Notes under the pieces: generated by a model
What the model saw: the letters and a program-made list of their open reading frames with translations, nothing else
The model's database searches: none
Told to the model about the DNA's origin: nothing
In this document: positions 36,237-44,844 of the stretch, piece after piece
How the letters are laid out: every line of letters starts with the position of its first letter
Numbering within the stretch: the stretch's first letter is position 1
NCBI GenBank assembly: GCA_905339155.1
Contig: CAJPFJ010000030.1
Location: forward strand, 1-64,000
DNA: 64,000 bases
Reading direction: 5' to 3'
DNA from: Methanosarcinales archaeon
GTDB lineage: Archaea > Halobacteriota > Methanosarcinia > Methanosarcinales > Methanoperedenaceae
Translations under genes and position numbers: made by a program

Positions 36237-36866
36237 TTATGTTATCAATATCTTCTTTGCAGCAATGAAATATTGTTGTCCACTTTGATTCAAACATTCA
36301 GTTTCAACAATTTCAAAATTTCCATTAGCTATTGAATCTTCTAATTCAGAGATTTTAAATGATCTTATATTTGGAATTAATCCAATTTTACTTACAAGTG
36401 ATAATAGAATACTTAGAAATGTCTTCTCTCCCATACAAGGTGTTGTAGAAATAATCAATCCTTCCGGTTTCAATAATTCATTCATCCTCTTCATAACCTT
36501 GGGTGTATCTTCTAATAAATGCAGAATATAAAAAACTAAGATCACATCAAATGAGCCTCTCTTATATTTCTCATCAAATATTGTTGATTGTGAGTAGTCT
36601 ATATTTTCAATTTTGCGCCCATCTGCTTTTCTTTTTGCAATCTCGATCATTTTAGACGATGCATCAATAGCATGAATCACTTTCACATTGTCAGCAATTT
36701 CATTGGATATTAGTCCAGTCCTACATCCGTAATCTAAAACAATATCACTGATTTTGAGATACTTTTTAGTTTTTTCAATAATCTTAATGTAAGTCAATTC
36801 ATCTTTTTTTTCTTCTCGATCATAATCATTCGCCATCTTATCCCAAAACTTTTCTGATCTATTCAT
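36237..36866 (-). CDS. Class I SAM-dependent methyltransferase
   Basis: 209 residues with a Rossmann-like methyltransferase fold: motif I reads VLDYGCRTG (the common GCGTG with Arg replacing Gly), the acidic residue after strand 2 is HAIDAS, and motif post-I/II follows as FDVILVFYILHLLED and LKPEGLIIST. It is a full-length small-molecule-type enzyme, with unknown substrate. The Arg in motif I may affect SAM binding. It is sandwiched among duplicated and broken MDR genes, and its 3' part overlaps nothing else of note. Confidence 0.82.
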   Translation of the reverse strand: MNRSEKFWDKMANDYDREEKKDELTYIKIIEKTKKYLKISDIVLDYGCRTGLISNEIADNVKVIHAIDASSKMIEIAKRKADGRKIENIDYSQSTIFDEKYKRGSFDVILVFYILHLLEDTPKVMKRMNELLKPEGLIISTTPCMGEKTFLSILLSLVSKIGLIPNIRSFKISELEDSIANGNFEIVETECLNQSGQQYFIAAKKILIT

Positions 36867-37050
36867 TCTTTACATCCCTCCGTTGAACATTTATGCCTTT
36901 AAACAATACCCCGATAACTTCTGCTCCATAGTACTTGGCAAGTTGAACTGCATAAGTACCTATAGCTCCGGAAGCGCCATGGATAGGTTTTCCACCTCTT
37001 TGAGTTAGTTCATCAGGTGGCCCGAATTTTGTGTGTAAAATCGCTTTCAT
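36859..37050 (-). pseudogene. Remnant of a third MDR oxidoreductase gene
   Basis: The 63-codon frame joins the MDR N-terminus ([15 protein letters not shown]) directly to the cofactor-binding segment ([24 protein letters not shown]), skipping about 130 residues, and then ends in unrelated sequence. It is a deletion remnant of a copy close to the one at 35191-36191. It overlaps the methyltransferase start by 8 bases. Confidence 0.8.
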
Positions 37051-37102
37051 GATTATTCCTCCAATTTACTTTGATTTTGTCATTTTAATTTCTCTTAATT
37101 TA

Positions 37103-38113
37103 TTAAATTTTATTGTTGTGTTCCACAGTTATTACTACATTTCCCTTTTTGTGTCCTAAGTCCACATATCTATGAGCTTCGGCAGTCTGTTCCAAAAGAT
37201 AGCGCCTATCAATGAATGATTTTATCTTTCCCGCCTCTATAAGCTCTTTGATGAAAATCAGATCTTCTTGCTTATCTATCGCCAACGCACATATTACTCT
37301 CTTGGTGCCTGCCATTTTCGTCCATAGCATTTGAAAAAGCTGTTTCATCTTAAAGCTGGCTAAAAGATAGCGTCCGTTTTGTTTTAGTGAGCTCTTACAG
37401 CCTGAAAACGAACTCTTGCCTAATATGTCAAAAATAAGATCATAGGTTTCGCCGCTTTGGGTAAAATCTTCTTTAGCGTAATCAATGACCTTATCCGCTC
37501 CCAGAGATTTTACAAATTCTAATCTAGGGGCACTGCATACCCCTGTAACTTCTGCCCCAAAATATTTTGCTATCTGTACCGCTGCTGAACCTATCCCTCC
37601 ACTGGCTCCATTGACCAAAACTTTTTGCCCTGACTGGATATTCATTTTTCTAAGCAAATTCAATGCCATTATTGCACCATAAGGAACGATGGCGGCTTCC
37701 TCATAGGTCATATTGGCGGGTTTTATAGCCACACACCCGTCTTCAGGCATACATAGATACTCGGCGTAAGCACCCATGTTTTGACCGAGATATCCAAAAA
37801 CCTGGTCGCCTTTCTTAAACAAGTTTACATCTTTGCCAGCTGATTCAATTTGCCCAGCAAACTCATTCCCCAGTATTGTTATCTTTGGTTTTGTAAAACC
37901 AAAATACATTTTCGCGAAAAACCAGAAGAGCAAAGGCATACTGAATTTTCCCGGGGAGATATCTTTGAAATTTCGAGCCAAAAGATCCCCGAAGTTTACA
38001 GATGTCGCATGTACTCTTATTAGTACTTCATTGTCCTTAGGAGCAGGTTTTTCTACGTCTTTTAATTCAAGAACATCGGGGGGCCCGTATTTTGTGTATA
38101 CAATCGCTTTCAT
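37103..38113 (-). CDS. MDR-family NAD(P)H oxidoreductase (quinone reductase-like), intact
   Basis: 336 residues. Starts [19 protein letters not shown]; catalytic fold with the [15 protein letters not shown] segment, cofactor motif [20 protein letters not shown] and conserved C-terminal [16 protein letters not shown]. It lacks the structural zinc cysteine cluster, as in quinone oxidoreductases (zeta-crystallin type). Likely a cytoplasmic NADPH-dependent reductase of quinones or reactive carbonyls. It is the only intact one of three tandem copies, and its N-terminal codons overlap the degraded tail of the upstream DUF4386 gene. Confidence 0.9.
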   Translation of the reverse strand: MKAIVYTKYGPPDVLELKDVEKPAPKDNEVLIRVHATSVNFGDLLARNFKDISPGKFSMPLLFWFFAKMYFGFTKPKITILGNEFAGQIESAGKDVNLFKKGDQVFGYLGQNMGAYAEYLCMPEDGCVAIKPANMTYEEAAIVPYGAIMALNLLRKMNIQSGQKVLVNGASGGIGSAAVQIAKYFGAEVTGVCSAPRLEFVKSLGADKVIDYAKEDFTQSGETYDLIFDILGKSSFSGCKSSLKQNGRYLLASFKMKQLFQMLWTKMAGTKRVICALAIDKQEDLIFIKELIEAGKIKSFIDRRYLLEQTAEAHRYVDLGHKKGNVVITVEHNNKI

Positions 38114-38714
38114 AGATAGTTTTCCTTTTATAGAATATAATACCGATTTGTAAGAACGATGTTTTCTGGATCTCCTGTCTTGCCTTTACATCACAGATTT
38201 CACCAGGACAGTATTGCATTTTCTCTTTATTAAACCAGTGATAAAATACATAGTTATACATCACAGTGCCTAGGCAAAAAGCGATTTGCGCAAACACTAA
38301 AGGCGCCCAAAAACGCACTGTGAGCAGCAAAGCAACTGCGGTTTGAAAAGTGGAAGCAGCAGGAGCATCTGCTTTTGCAGCTTCCTGGCTTAGTGTCAGT
38401 AATAATAGTAGGCCGAGCGTACCAACAATCTGGAATACGTTCTCAATAATTCGGGAACCAACCGCTCCAAGAGCCAAGAACTTGTTATGTTTTTTTAAGA
38501 CTGGATATAGCCAAATTGCATTGTTCGCACATCCAAATGCCATAACTAACTCGAGGAACGCTCCCAACATCACGAGATTTTTATTCTTGGTTAAATTAAT
38601 AAGAAGATTTGGGTCATCCAGTATTGGTTTCAAAATAACAGCGCTGAATGCGCCTGCAAACCCAAGAAGGAATAATACACCCACAATTATTGCTGCCTTT
38701 CTGTCTGAATTCAT
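38067..38714 (-). pseudogene. DUF4386-family membrane protein with a replaced C-terminus
   Basis: The first ~165 residues are a good DUF4386 sequence (MNSDRKAAIIVGVLFLLGF, VIWLYPVLKKHNK-like segment, LLLLLTLSQEAAKADAP, FCLGTVMYNYVFYH). After YHWFNKEKMQ the reading continues in unrelated sequence into the MDR gene. The last membrane helices are therefore missing. Interestingly the paralog at 34793 has those later helices but lacks the middle, so the two together would make one whole gene. It may still give a short membrane protein. Confidence 0.65.
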
Positions 38715-39000
38715 TTCTTTTTAATTCTCCTGTACGATATTCCACTCGTTTTTAGATAAGTCCTCTGAAAAGACAAAACTTAATCATAACTAGAACATCT
38801 TAATACATAATCTTTACTATTAATCGTCAAATAAGAGTTTATTATAACTATATAAGTAATATAAAACAATATAGTTACCATTAAATTACACCTAGTATTA
38901 GGAATGAAAAATCATAACTATATGAATATATACTCAAATATATTTGAAAATGGAGCTAACCTAATGTTTACCCCCTCTTTTGAGTTCCAATAGTATCTAC

Positions 39001-39237
39001 CTAAAATGAGATATTAAAGGTATTTTGTGAATTAAAATATGGAAATACCTTTAATACCGGATTAAATAACGGAGCAGCAAAGGAACCATATAAACGAAAC
39101 CAAAAAGGATGGGGCTCAATTAACACATAAGGAGATATATTTGCAGCAATCATGGTGAAAATTGCCAGACCTCTCAAAATGTCGATCTTTTTATCTCGCG
39201 TAACCATAGTCTCCTTCTCATGCTTTTCATGTTTCAA
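39001..39237 (-). pseudogene. N-terminal fragment of a DUF1624/HGSNAT-like acyltransferase
   Basis: Residues 11-60 (MVTRDKKIDILRGLAIFTMI, then ISPYVL and FWFRLYGSFAAPLF) match the first membrane helix and catalytic-region start of the heparan-alpha-glucosaminide acetyltransferase-like family. The frame then passes into unrelated AT-rich sequence and stops at 78 codons; family members have about 350. The flanking 38715-39000 stretch is AT-rich and holds no gene I can support. Confidence 0.6.
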
Positions 39238-39339
39238 AAACGATACTAAGCAAAGGTAAATTATTATTGTCTAATTTCATATACTTCCACCCATTTTAAT
39301 TAGCAGTCTTCCCCAAATAACCTCTAATTAATGTTATAT

Positions 39340-40275
39340 TTACTTGAAGATAGTATCCACAAGTCGGCGGCGGGCGAGTTCGGCGGCGTAGCGGCGCCCG
39401 AGCTGATCGCCGTGGCTTGCGAGCCAGATGCGCACGCTCTCGGTGCCGCGCGGTGGTTCGTGCGAGACAAGAAGCTCCTCCATCAGGCCCGCGAGCTCCT
39501 CGCGCGACAGGATCACCTCGCGCAAAATCCAGCCCACCGCACGGATCAGCCCAAGTGCGAACCAGGGCGGGACATGGAGAATGCGCGCCTGCTGCCCAGT
39601 CGCGGCCGCAATCGCACGCACCAGTTCCTCGAAGGTCATCACCTCGGGCCCCGCCGCGTCGAGCGTCACGCTCTCATCAAGCAGCGCCGCATCGGCGACA
39701 ATCCGTCCCACATCGTCGAGCGTGATTGGCTGGAGCCTATAGTGTCCCGACCCGGGCATCGCGAAAATCGGGAAGCTGCGCAGAAACCAAGCGATATTGT
39801 TGACGAGGATGTCGTGCTCTCCAACAATCAGCGTTGGGCGGACTATGGCGAAGGGCAAACCGCAGGCATGGACCCTCTCCTCGACGATTGCCTTGCCGCG
39901 GTAATAGCCGAGCTTTGATCTTAACGATGGATTGCTAACGCTAATATGGACGACCCGCGTCACGCCCGCACGCCGCGCCGCCTGTAGAAGGACCTCGGTG
40001 TTCTCCACGGCGCGCTCGATGCTGACGCCAACGAACGGGTAGCGCACCCAGTAGGTATTCACAAGCAGCCGCGCGCCACGCAGTGCATCCTCGAGCGCTG
40101 ACGGATCCTCGAACTGGAGAGGGCGAGCCTCGATCCGCGGGGTGCCGTCGAGGGGCGCGAGCGGGACACGTCGGTTAGTGAGAGTGCGCAGGGCGAGCCC
40201 GCGCGCCCGAAGCTCTCTAGCCACCGCTCTTCCGGTGTAGCTGAGCGCCCCAGTGACTACGGCGAGGTCGGGCAC
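39340..40275 (-). CDS. NAD(P)-binding epimerase/NmrA-like protein, GC-rich and probably acquired
   Basis: 311 residues from a GTG at 40275 (GGAGG upstream). Atypical SDR: N-terminal cofactor loop TGALSYTG, then LLVNTYWVRYP and a later YYRGKAIVEE, the YxxxK pair. C-terminal part similar to NAD-dependent epimerase / NADH dehydrogenase subunit-like (NDUFA9 type) proteins. Codons are almost all G/C-ending and Arg, Ala and Leu dominate, whereas every neighbour is AT-rich. This strongly suggests recent horizontal transfer, probably from a high-GC bacterium; assembly contamination is a second possibility. The edges of the GC-rich stretch are near 39350 and 40370. Confidence 0.88.
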   Translation of the reverse strand: MPDLAVVTGALSYTGRAVARELRARGLALRTLTNRRVPLAPLDGTPRIEARPLQFEDPSALEDALRGARLLVNTYWVRYPFVGVSIERAVENTEVLLQAARRAGVTRVVHISVSNPSLRSKLGYYRGKAIVEERVHACGLPFAIVRPTLIVGEHDILVNNIAWFLRSFPIFAMPGSGHYRLQPITLDDVGRIVADAALLDESVTLDAAGPEVMTFEELVRAIAAATGQQARILHVPPWFALGLIRAVGWILREVILSREELAGLMEELLVSHEPPRGTESVRIWLASHGDQLGRRYAAELARRRLVDTIFK

Positions 40276-40404
40276 CTATTCCTCCACGCGCGCCGCAATC
40301 ACGGCGCAAAGCAGCCGGCTGAGATAGCTTCGCAGCTCACAGACGGGCACTTGCCCGACAGGCACGATAATCCTTTTCTGCAATTCTGATGCTTCATTTG
40401 ACAT
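40276..40404 (-). CDS. Possible chimeric small protein at the edge of the GC-rich insert
   Basis: A 42-codon frame starts at the ATG at 40404 in AT-rich DNA, crosses into GC-rich DNA around 40370 and ends TAG directly before the epimerase GTG. Its C-terminal part (CELRSYLSRLLCAVIAARVEE) may be the tail of the gene that originally preceded the epimerase in the donor. It has no good ribosome binding site. Function unknown. Confidence 0.25.
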   Translation of the reverse strand: MSNEASELQKRIIVPVGQVPVCELRSYLSRLLCAVIAARVEE

Positions 40405-40456
40405 TTGTAGTCTGACAATTAATAATTATTGACAGGAGACAAAAACATATGGGAGG

Positions 40457-40687
40457 TTAGTGATGAATGAGCGGATTATGATATGAAGTGCTGTCTGGTG
40501 ACAGCAACATTGTAACTGGGCAATATATACATTTATCATTTGTCACAAGAATCGTATTTGGTGTAAATAATGATCCGCCAGGCAAAGTTCTCGATTGTTC
40601 AGCAATTATCAGGATTTTTTCTCCTTCTGCTAGCATTGATTTCATTTCTTCATCTATTTCTGTCTCTGTCATTTTTGTTTTCCTCAT
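40457..40687 (-). pseudogene. Fragment resembling a short PH-domain protein
   Basis: 76 codons: an acidic helix (EIDEEMKSMLAEGEKILII) then a beta-rich run ending LVTNDKCIY, as in small bacterial/archaeal PH-domain proteins where an 'LTNKRIIF'-like strand is followed by more strands. Here the frame leaves the family at about residue 55. The match is by pattern only; it could be a real short protein. Confidence 0.35.
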
Positions 40688-40748
40688 TTACCGATATTGT
40701 TTCCTGATAAAGTGAAAAGAAAGCAGAAGATACGATGCGATTATCGGA

Positions 40749-40935
40749 TTACGGCTTAATTTCTTTTATCTTTCCAGGTTTCCCTGTAATTTCCTCACAG
40801 CGAACATAGCTTCACTGTTTGTCTAATTTGAAGGTGCAGTCCATTCGAGTGTAGTCCTGACATTGTGCCATAAGTGCCGGATTCAGTGAACCGTTTGCAT
40901 CTGTTAAAGTTCGACCGGACGCAGGAGCTATCTCA
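40749..40935 (-). pseudogene. Frameshifted remnant of a small Cys-containing protein
   Basis: Minus-strand translation gives LTDANGSLNPALMAQCQDYT and MDCTFKL in one frame, then SYVRCEEITGKPGKIKEIKP in the next, ending TAA at 40749-40751. The pieces read like one protein with a one-base shift near 40810. No start codon is clear and no family is recognised. Confidence 0.3.
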
Positions 40936-40958
40936 TTTTAACTTTTTTATTATAGTCT

Positions 40959-41981
40959 TTATTGGACACGGTACAGTCTGAAACTGCTACTGCATGGCAG
41001 TCTGCCAGAAATCCAGATGCTTCTTTCCTCAGGCAAAAATACCAGAGAACTGACAGTACTTATATCGCCATGGCGGCAAATCGTAAGATCGTCGGGAAGG
41101 TGAGCATGATCACGGGTGAGAGAGAACATCATTTCAAGGTCACGTTTTCCCATATGCTCAAGCAGCCATCTAATCCTTTTCAAACGAGTTTCACTTGATG
41201 TTGTGTCAGGAGGACTTAGCCCAAAGAGGTCATCGTCGGTGTAATGGTTCGTAGTTGCCACATACCCATTCTCCGGATTGATAACAGCACATTTAACCGA
41301 GGAGCACTCAACCACCCTCATACCTCCTCTGGCATCAGCAAGCAACACATTACCTCCAGTTGTGCGGGGCGAATTCATCAGAATCGCAGTAGCTTCTTCC
41401 ACGTTGTTGCAATTATGCAATATGATACGGCTGATAAAAGGTTTCGGGAGGCCGTAGCTCACCTGCCTTGAAGAAACTGTTGTTCCCACGAATACAAGTC
41501 CATCCCCGTTCATACCTAACATGCTAATCATGCCGGGCATAGTCAGGAGGAGGACAACTCTTTTTTTGAACGGAGCTATCCTGAAGAGCGTGAGGAACCC
41601 ACCGTATTCCTCTGCAAGGTCAAGATTCTGGGCTGCAATGCATCGTCTGCCGTCGGTAATGCCCCATGCAGTGCAATAATGTATTTCTTTCCTACCTGCA
41701 ATCCTCGGTATCTCGAACATGCAGTTTAAGGAGAGGACGGTCTCGTATTCAATTCCTGCTCCATCAGCTATTCCGTGCACTTCTTCGAGCAGGTCGGGAG
41801 TATGTTTCTCCGCAAACCTGCTAAATTTCATGCTGATTTTTATTGCGGTGTTCCAGGGGATATTGCGTGCAGCCAATTTTGTGCGAAACAGATGGCAAAA
41901 CCGCTTTATCTCACCAGATAGTGCTTCTCCATGGTGGTATCCTATATCATAATGGGAGCCCTGAAGGGATATCAGATTCAT
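40959..41981 (-). CDS. C45-family Ntn hydrolase (acyl-coenzyme A:6-APA acyltransferase-like)
   Basis: 340 residues. The N-terminal propeptide (GSHYDIGYHHGEALSGEI) is typical of the family and is followed by Cys103 in HYCTAWG, the probable autocatalytic cleavage site and nucleophile. Then come AAQNLDL and MPGMISMLGMNGDGLVF, both conserved in C45 peptidases. These enzymes self-cleave and then hydrolyse or transfer acyl groups on amides. No signal peptide is visible, so it is probably cytoplasmic. The substrate is unknown; peptidyl or N-acyl amide hydrolysis are options. Confidence 0.85.
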   Translation of the reverse strand: MNLISLQGSHYDIGYHHGEALSGEIKRFCHLFRTKLAARNIPWNTAIKISMKFSRFAEKHTPDLLEEVHGIADGAGIEYETVLSLNCMFEIPRIAGRKEIHYCTAWGITDGRRCIAAQNLDLAEEYGGFLTLFRIAPFKKRVVLLLTMPGMISMLGMNGDGLVFVGTTVSSRQVSYGLPKPFISRIILHNCNNVEEATAILMNSPRTTGGNVLLADARGGMRVVECSSVKCAVINPENGYVATTNHYTDDDLFGLSPPDTTSSETRLKRIRWLLEHMGKRDLEMMFSLTRDHAHLPDDLTICRHGDISTVSSLVFLPEERSIWISGRLPCSSSFRLYRVQ

Positions 41982-42014
41982 TGATTACCTTTTTATCGGA
42001 CTATAAATTACATT

Positions 42015-42371
42015 TTATTTTAGTAATTTTCTCATTGCATTCTTGCAGACATTGACCCCTGGCGCTCCGGCAGTAACGAAAACAACGCCAAGGGTGTCCA
42101 ATATTTCTTCCTTGGTCGCACCGTGATGAAGCGCACTTTTCATCTGCATTTCCACACAATCAGGGCAGAGTCTTCCTGCCACCACCGCCATTCCCATAAG
42201 CACCTTTATCTTCGCAGAAAGAGCCGTATCAGTCCACATCGCTTTATCGCTTGCGTGGTACATTTTAAACCATTCCGGCTCTTCTTCTCCAATAAGCGTC
42301 ATTATCTCGGGCGTAAAACCCATGTTTTCCTTTGCGAATTCAAGCTGTTCTTTTACTTCCTTTTTTTCCAT
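42015..42371 (-). CDS. Carboxymuconolactone decarboxylase / AhpD-like protein
   Basis: 118 residues from the ATG at 42371, 8 bases after GGGAGG; the ATG six bases earlier is too close to that site. The active-site motif CPDCVEMQMKSALHHGAT (CXXC followed by His) is the AhpD-type thiol redox signature, and the C-terminal VVFVTAGAPGVN completes the helix bundle. The family acts in thiol-peroxide or carbonyl chemistry; the archaeal role is unclear. A second relative is at 45988. Confidence 0.85.
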   Translation of the reverse strand: MEKKEVKEQLEFAKENMGFTPEIMTLIGEEEPEWFKMYHASDKAMWTDTALSAKIKVLMGMAVVAGRLCPDCVEMQMKSALHHGATKEEILDTLGVVFVTAGAPGVNVCKNAMRKLLK

Positions 42372-42555
42372 TGCCATAACCTCCCTGTCAATATTATACT
42401 AGAATCTTCCTCCCGTTTTTTCAACCACTTTTGTTCTTGCCTATAACTTATAGAGCAGCAAAGACTTTTCGGATATGCTCTAAGTTCTATCTGCCGCTTG
42501 ACCCTATTTCTATATTAGAAGTTCCCACGTCTACAAAACACATAATATCCCTTCT

Positions 42556-42990
42556 TTAAGTTTTTTTAACTTTATTAGCCAAGTCTTTTCCAAGCCTCTT
42601 GCACTCTTCAAGATCTTTCTCCTCAGGTGTATACTGGACTCGTAACACAGGATCAATAACTTTCATTCCAAGTTCACGCATCTTTTCCGCGATCATCACG
42701 GGAGCCTCTCCGCTCCATCCATAGGAGCCAAACGCTCCACCGATCTTGCCTTTTGCATTGAGTTTACTGAGGCTTTCAATAAATTTTTCCATGGGCGGCA
42801 GCATCTTGTAATGGAATGTTGATGAACCCAAAGCTATTGCATCTGCGCTTTTCAACTCTTCAATTTTTGCTTCATGGAAATTCATGGCAACAGCCTCTAC
42901 ATTTCTTGACTGGGCACCTTCTACTATAGCATCTGCCATTTTTTTTGTATTTCCCGATGTACTAAGATAGACTACAACTATTTTTGGCAT
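42556..42990 (-). CDS. Flavodoxin-like protein (FprA C-terminal type)
   Basis: 144 residues. FMN-binding loops: STSGNTKKMA after the first strand, GSSTFHYKMLPPMEKFI around residue 60, and GSYGWSGEAP near 90, which is the pattern of the flavodoxin domain of FprA-type flavoproteins. Here the diiron metallo-beta-lactamase domain is absent, so it is a free electron carrier or needs a partner. Close paralog of the gene at 59768, with which it also shares an upstream 23-base element (43059-43081). CTCCC on the plus strand just upstream of the start is a GGGAG ribosome binding site. Confidence 0.88.
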   Translation of the reverse strand: MPKIVVVYLSTSGNTKKMADAIVEGAQSRNVEAVAMNFHEAKIEELKSADAIALGSSTFHYKMLPPMEKFIESLSKLNAKGKIGGAFGSYGWSGEAPVMIAEKMRELGMKVIDPVLRVQYTPEEKDLEECKRLGKDLANKVKKT

Positions 42991-43058
42991 ATTTCCTCCC
43001 TTTCATATCAAGATTGAAATAATAATTTATTATCTCTCACTCGTATATATGTTAAAGG

Positions 43059-43081
43059 TAATTTCAGATAAGGCTTTCGCT
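43059..43081 (-). promoter_or_regulatory. Conserved upstream element of the first FprA-type flavodoxin
   Basis: This 23-base stretch matches 60284-60306, upstream of the second flavodoxin, at 19 of 23 positions while the DNA around it has diverged. It lies 69-91 bases before the start. On the minus strand it contains CGAAAG followed by CTTATC, which could be a BRE-TATA promoter core, or a shared operator. Confidence 0.45.
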
Positions 43082-43250
43082 CATTGAATTTGTCTGATAT
43101 GCTAAAGTGGCCCAGTACAAACGTTCGTGTCACCAGGTGCCATTGAGATAAATCAAAGAAGAACTTGCAGCAAAACAGATTCAGTGGGTTACATTGGGAA
43201 AGCCCAAAGGCACCATTCAAAAAAGTAAATTTTGACAGAGATCGGGATAA

Positions 43251-43520
43251 AAGAGAATATATACAAGAGAAAGAAAACCCTGCCCAGGGGCAGACATAAA
43301 TATTAAAAGATGTGAAGGTTGTACAACCTTTCATTTATGCTGTAAAGAAAAGGGAATAACTCATTGCTATGAGTGTGGTGACTTTCCTTGCAGACGGTTT
43401 AAATCTTTTTCAAAAAGATGGTTAAAAAATGGTCAAGATTTCATTGAAAATCAAAAAATGTTAAAAGAAGTTGGGGCGGATCAATTTTTAAAGTATTATA
43501 ATTCAAAAGTGAATAAGTGA
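43251..43520 (+). pseudogene. N-terminally truncated DUF3795-like zinc-binding protein
   Basis: The frame is open after the stop at 43248-43250, with no start codon near the beginning. It reads CPGADINIKRCEGC, then CCKEKGITHCYECGDFPCRRF, the Cys-rich C-terminal half of DUF3795 proteins (CxGC...CC..KG..CYEC..FPC), and ends with a helical tail. The usual N-terminal CG-C cysteine segment is missing or out of frame (upstream frames hold short fragments only). Confidence 0.6.
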
Positions 43521-43702
43521 ATATAAAAAGAATTATGGTGGGTTTTTTATATTCAACCTGGTGAGAGGATGGGGTCCTGGAAGGAGAGAAAATACTACAT
43601 TTTTATCTCAAATTGAAGTATTTCACCTGTTATTTAGGATAATATTGACCAAACAGACCAGATAACCACACTTAAATACTACAAAAACAATTAAATTGTA
43701 GT

Positions 43703-44110
43703 ATGACGAAATATAGAGTAGTTATTCCAATAGGTATAAACAAAAATGTGCTGAACATAAGAAGGGAAGATATCGCCCTTGGCCTGTCTATGATCTCTCT
43801 TCCTAGATGAACCTGGAGGCCCGGTGGTAACGTACGGTATCAGAATATGATAAAAGAGCGGACCATACCGTTAGAGCTGGGTATCACTCCTCTAACAAAA
43901 AAGATAGATAAAGGATTGAAAGTGGCTTTTTTTGCGAAGGTTAAACGGCCCAAATCCAGAATGAAGACCGAGATTCATATTGGCGTTGTGAAGTCATTCG
44001 ATGGGCGTGGAGTAGTGGTTGAAGGAATCACCCTGCATGGAATATACAATCGTTCTCCAGACAAGCTTTTTGAAGTTCATAAAGATATAAGCTTAGGGAT
44101 GTTTCAATGA
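43703..44110 (+). pseudogene. Hypothetical protein interrupted by an in-frame TGA
   Basis: The ATG at 43703 opens 35 codons (TKYRVVIPIGINKNVLNIRR) that stop at TGA 43808-43810. The same frame then continues, and from an ATG at 43847 reads 87 residues (IKERTIPLELGITPLTKKID, a beta-rich end with VVKSFDGRGVVVEG). The two parts may be one gene broken by a nonsense change, or two small genes. No family is recognised. The second part may still be expressed. Confidence 0.4.
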
Positions 44111-44188
44111 ATAATTATTAATCAAACCAAAAATATTGTTCTTTAAATTAAGGACCTCTGATTTTTATGCAAAATAAAATATAAAATT

Positions 44189-44362
44189 TTATCTTGTATT
44201 TCGCCTTAGCAAGTAAATTATTGAAACTGTAGTGTCGTCTGATTCTGCAAAGGTCTTGTTCCATTTCTCAACTGGAACTGCGCCAGCACCAACTGAAAGC
44301 AACAGAATTGCCAGCAATGTTAGTCCAACTGTTATTCTGAAAGATCTCATTTCAATAACCAT
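44189..44362 (-). pseudogene. N-terminal fragment of a secreted protein
   Basis: 57 codons from the ATG at 44362 (alternative ATG at 44350). A signal peptide is clear (RSFRITVGLTLLAILLLSVG, then AGAVPVEKW). The mature part is only about 25 residues, begins VEKWNKTF and then drifts. Secreted beta-propeller-type proteins start similarly, so this is likely a 3'-deleted gene. A TATA-like TTTATAAA lies about 24 bases before the first ATG, suggesting a leaderless transcript. Confidence 0.45.
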
Positions 44363-44471
44363 AAGTCTATTTTATCCCCTTTTTTATAAAGTCCAGTACT
44401 CAAAATACTTTTAACCAGCCGTCTACATCATCTTATAACTTAAATACTATAAATAACTTATGATTATAATC

Positions 44472-44790
44472 ATGAACAAAATTATTAGAAGCATAATAAC
44501 TATCGCTGTAATCGCATCTGTTTTGGCTTTTGCTGGATGTATAGGAAAAGACTTCTACCACTGATAAAACAATAGGGACTCCAACAATTACCACAATCCC
44601 TACTTCTACTCCAAATCAAGTAGTATCAACCCCTACACCAACACATAAAACAACCTTAAATGTAACACTGAAACTGGATATAAATGGTATCAAGATAATA
44701 ACTTCAATAAGAGATTTCGAAAACCATAGTTCAAATTTTTTTGAAATTCCTTGCAGGGTTTTATTAATCGTATGCACGTATAAAGTGTAA
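44472..44790 (+). pseudogene. Frameshifted lipoprotein with Thr/Pro linker
   Basis: Starts MNKIIRSIITIAVIASVLAF with lipobox AGC, then hits TGA after 30 codons. In the next frame the protein clearly continues: KTSTTDKTIGTPTITTIPTS, a Thr/Pro linker typical of archaeal lipoproteins, then TLNVTLKLDINGIKI. It ends at TAA 44790 after about 75 more codons. One base is missing in the GGAAAAG run near 44553. The C-terminal domain is short and unidentified. Confidence 0.6.
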
Positions 44791-44844
44791 GAATGACAAA
44801 TGGAAGGCAGGAATTATAATGAATATTGCAAAAAAGGTGATTTC

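Noticed and set aside
39331-39918. Long open frames on the plus strand in the GC-rich insert
   Set aside because: High GC lowers stop frequency; the minus-strand epimerase has the full motif set and explains the region.
43703-44110. Recoding of the in-frame TGA as selenocysteine
   Set aside because: No SECIS-like structure can be supported and the residue context does not resemble a known selenoprotein; a nonsense mutation is simpler.
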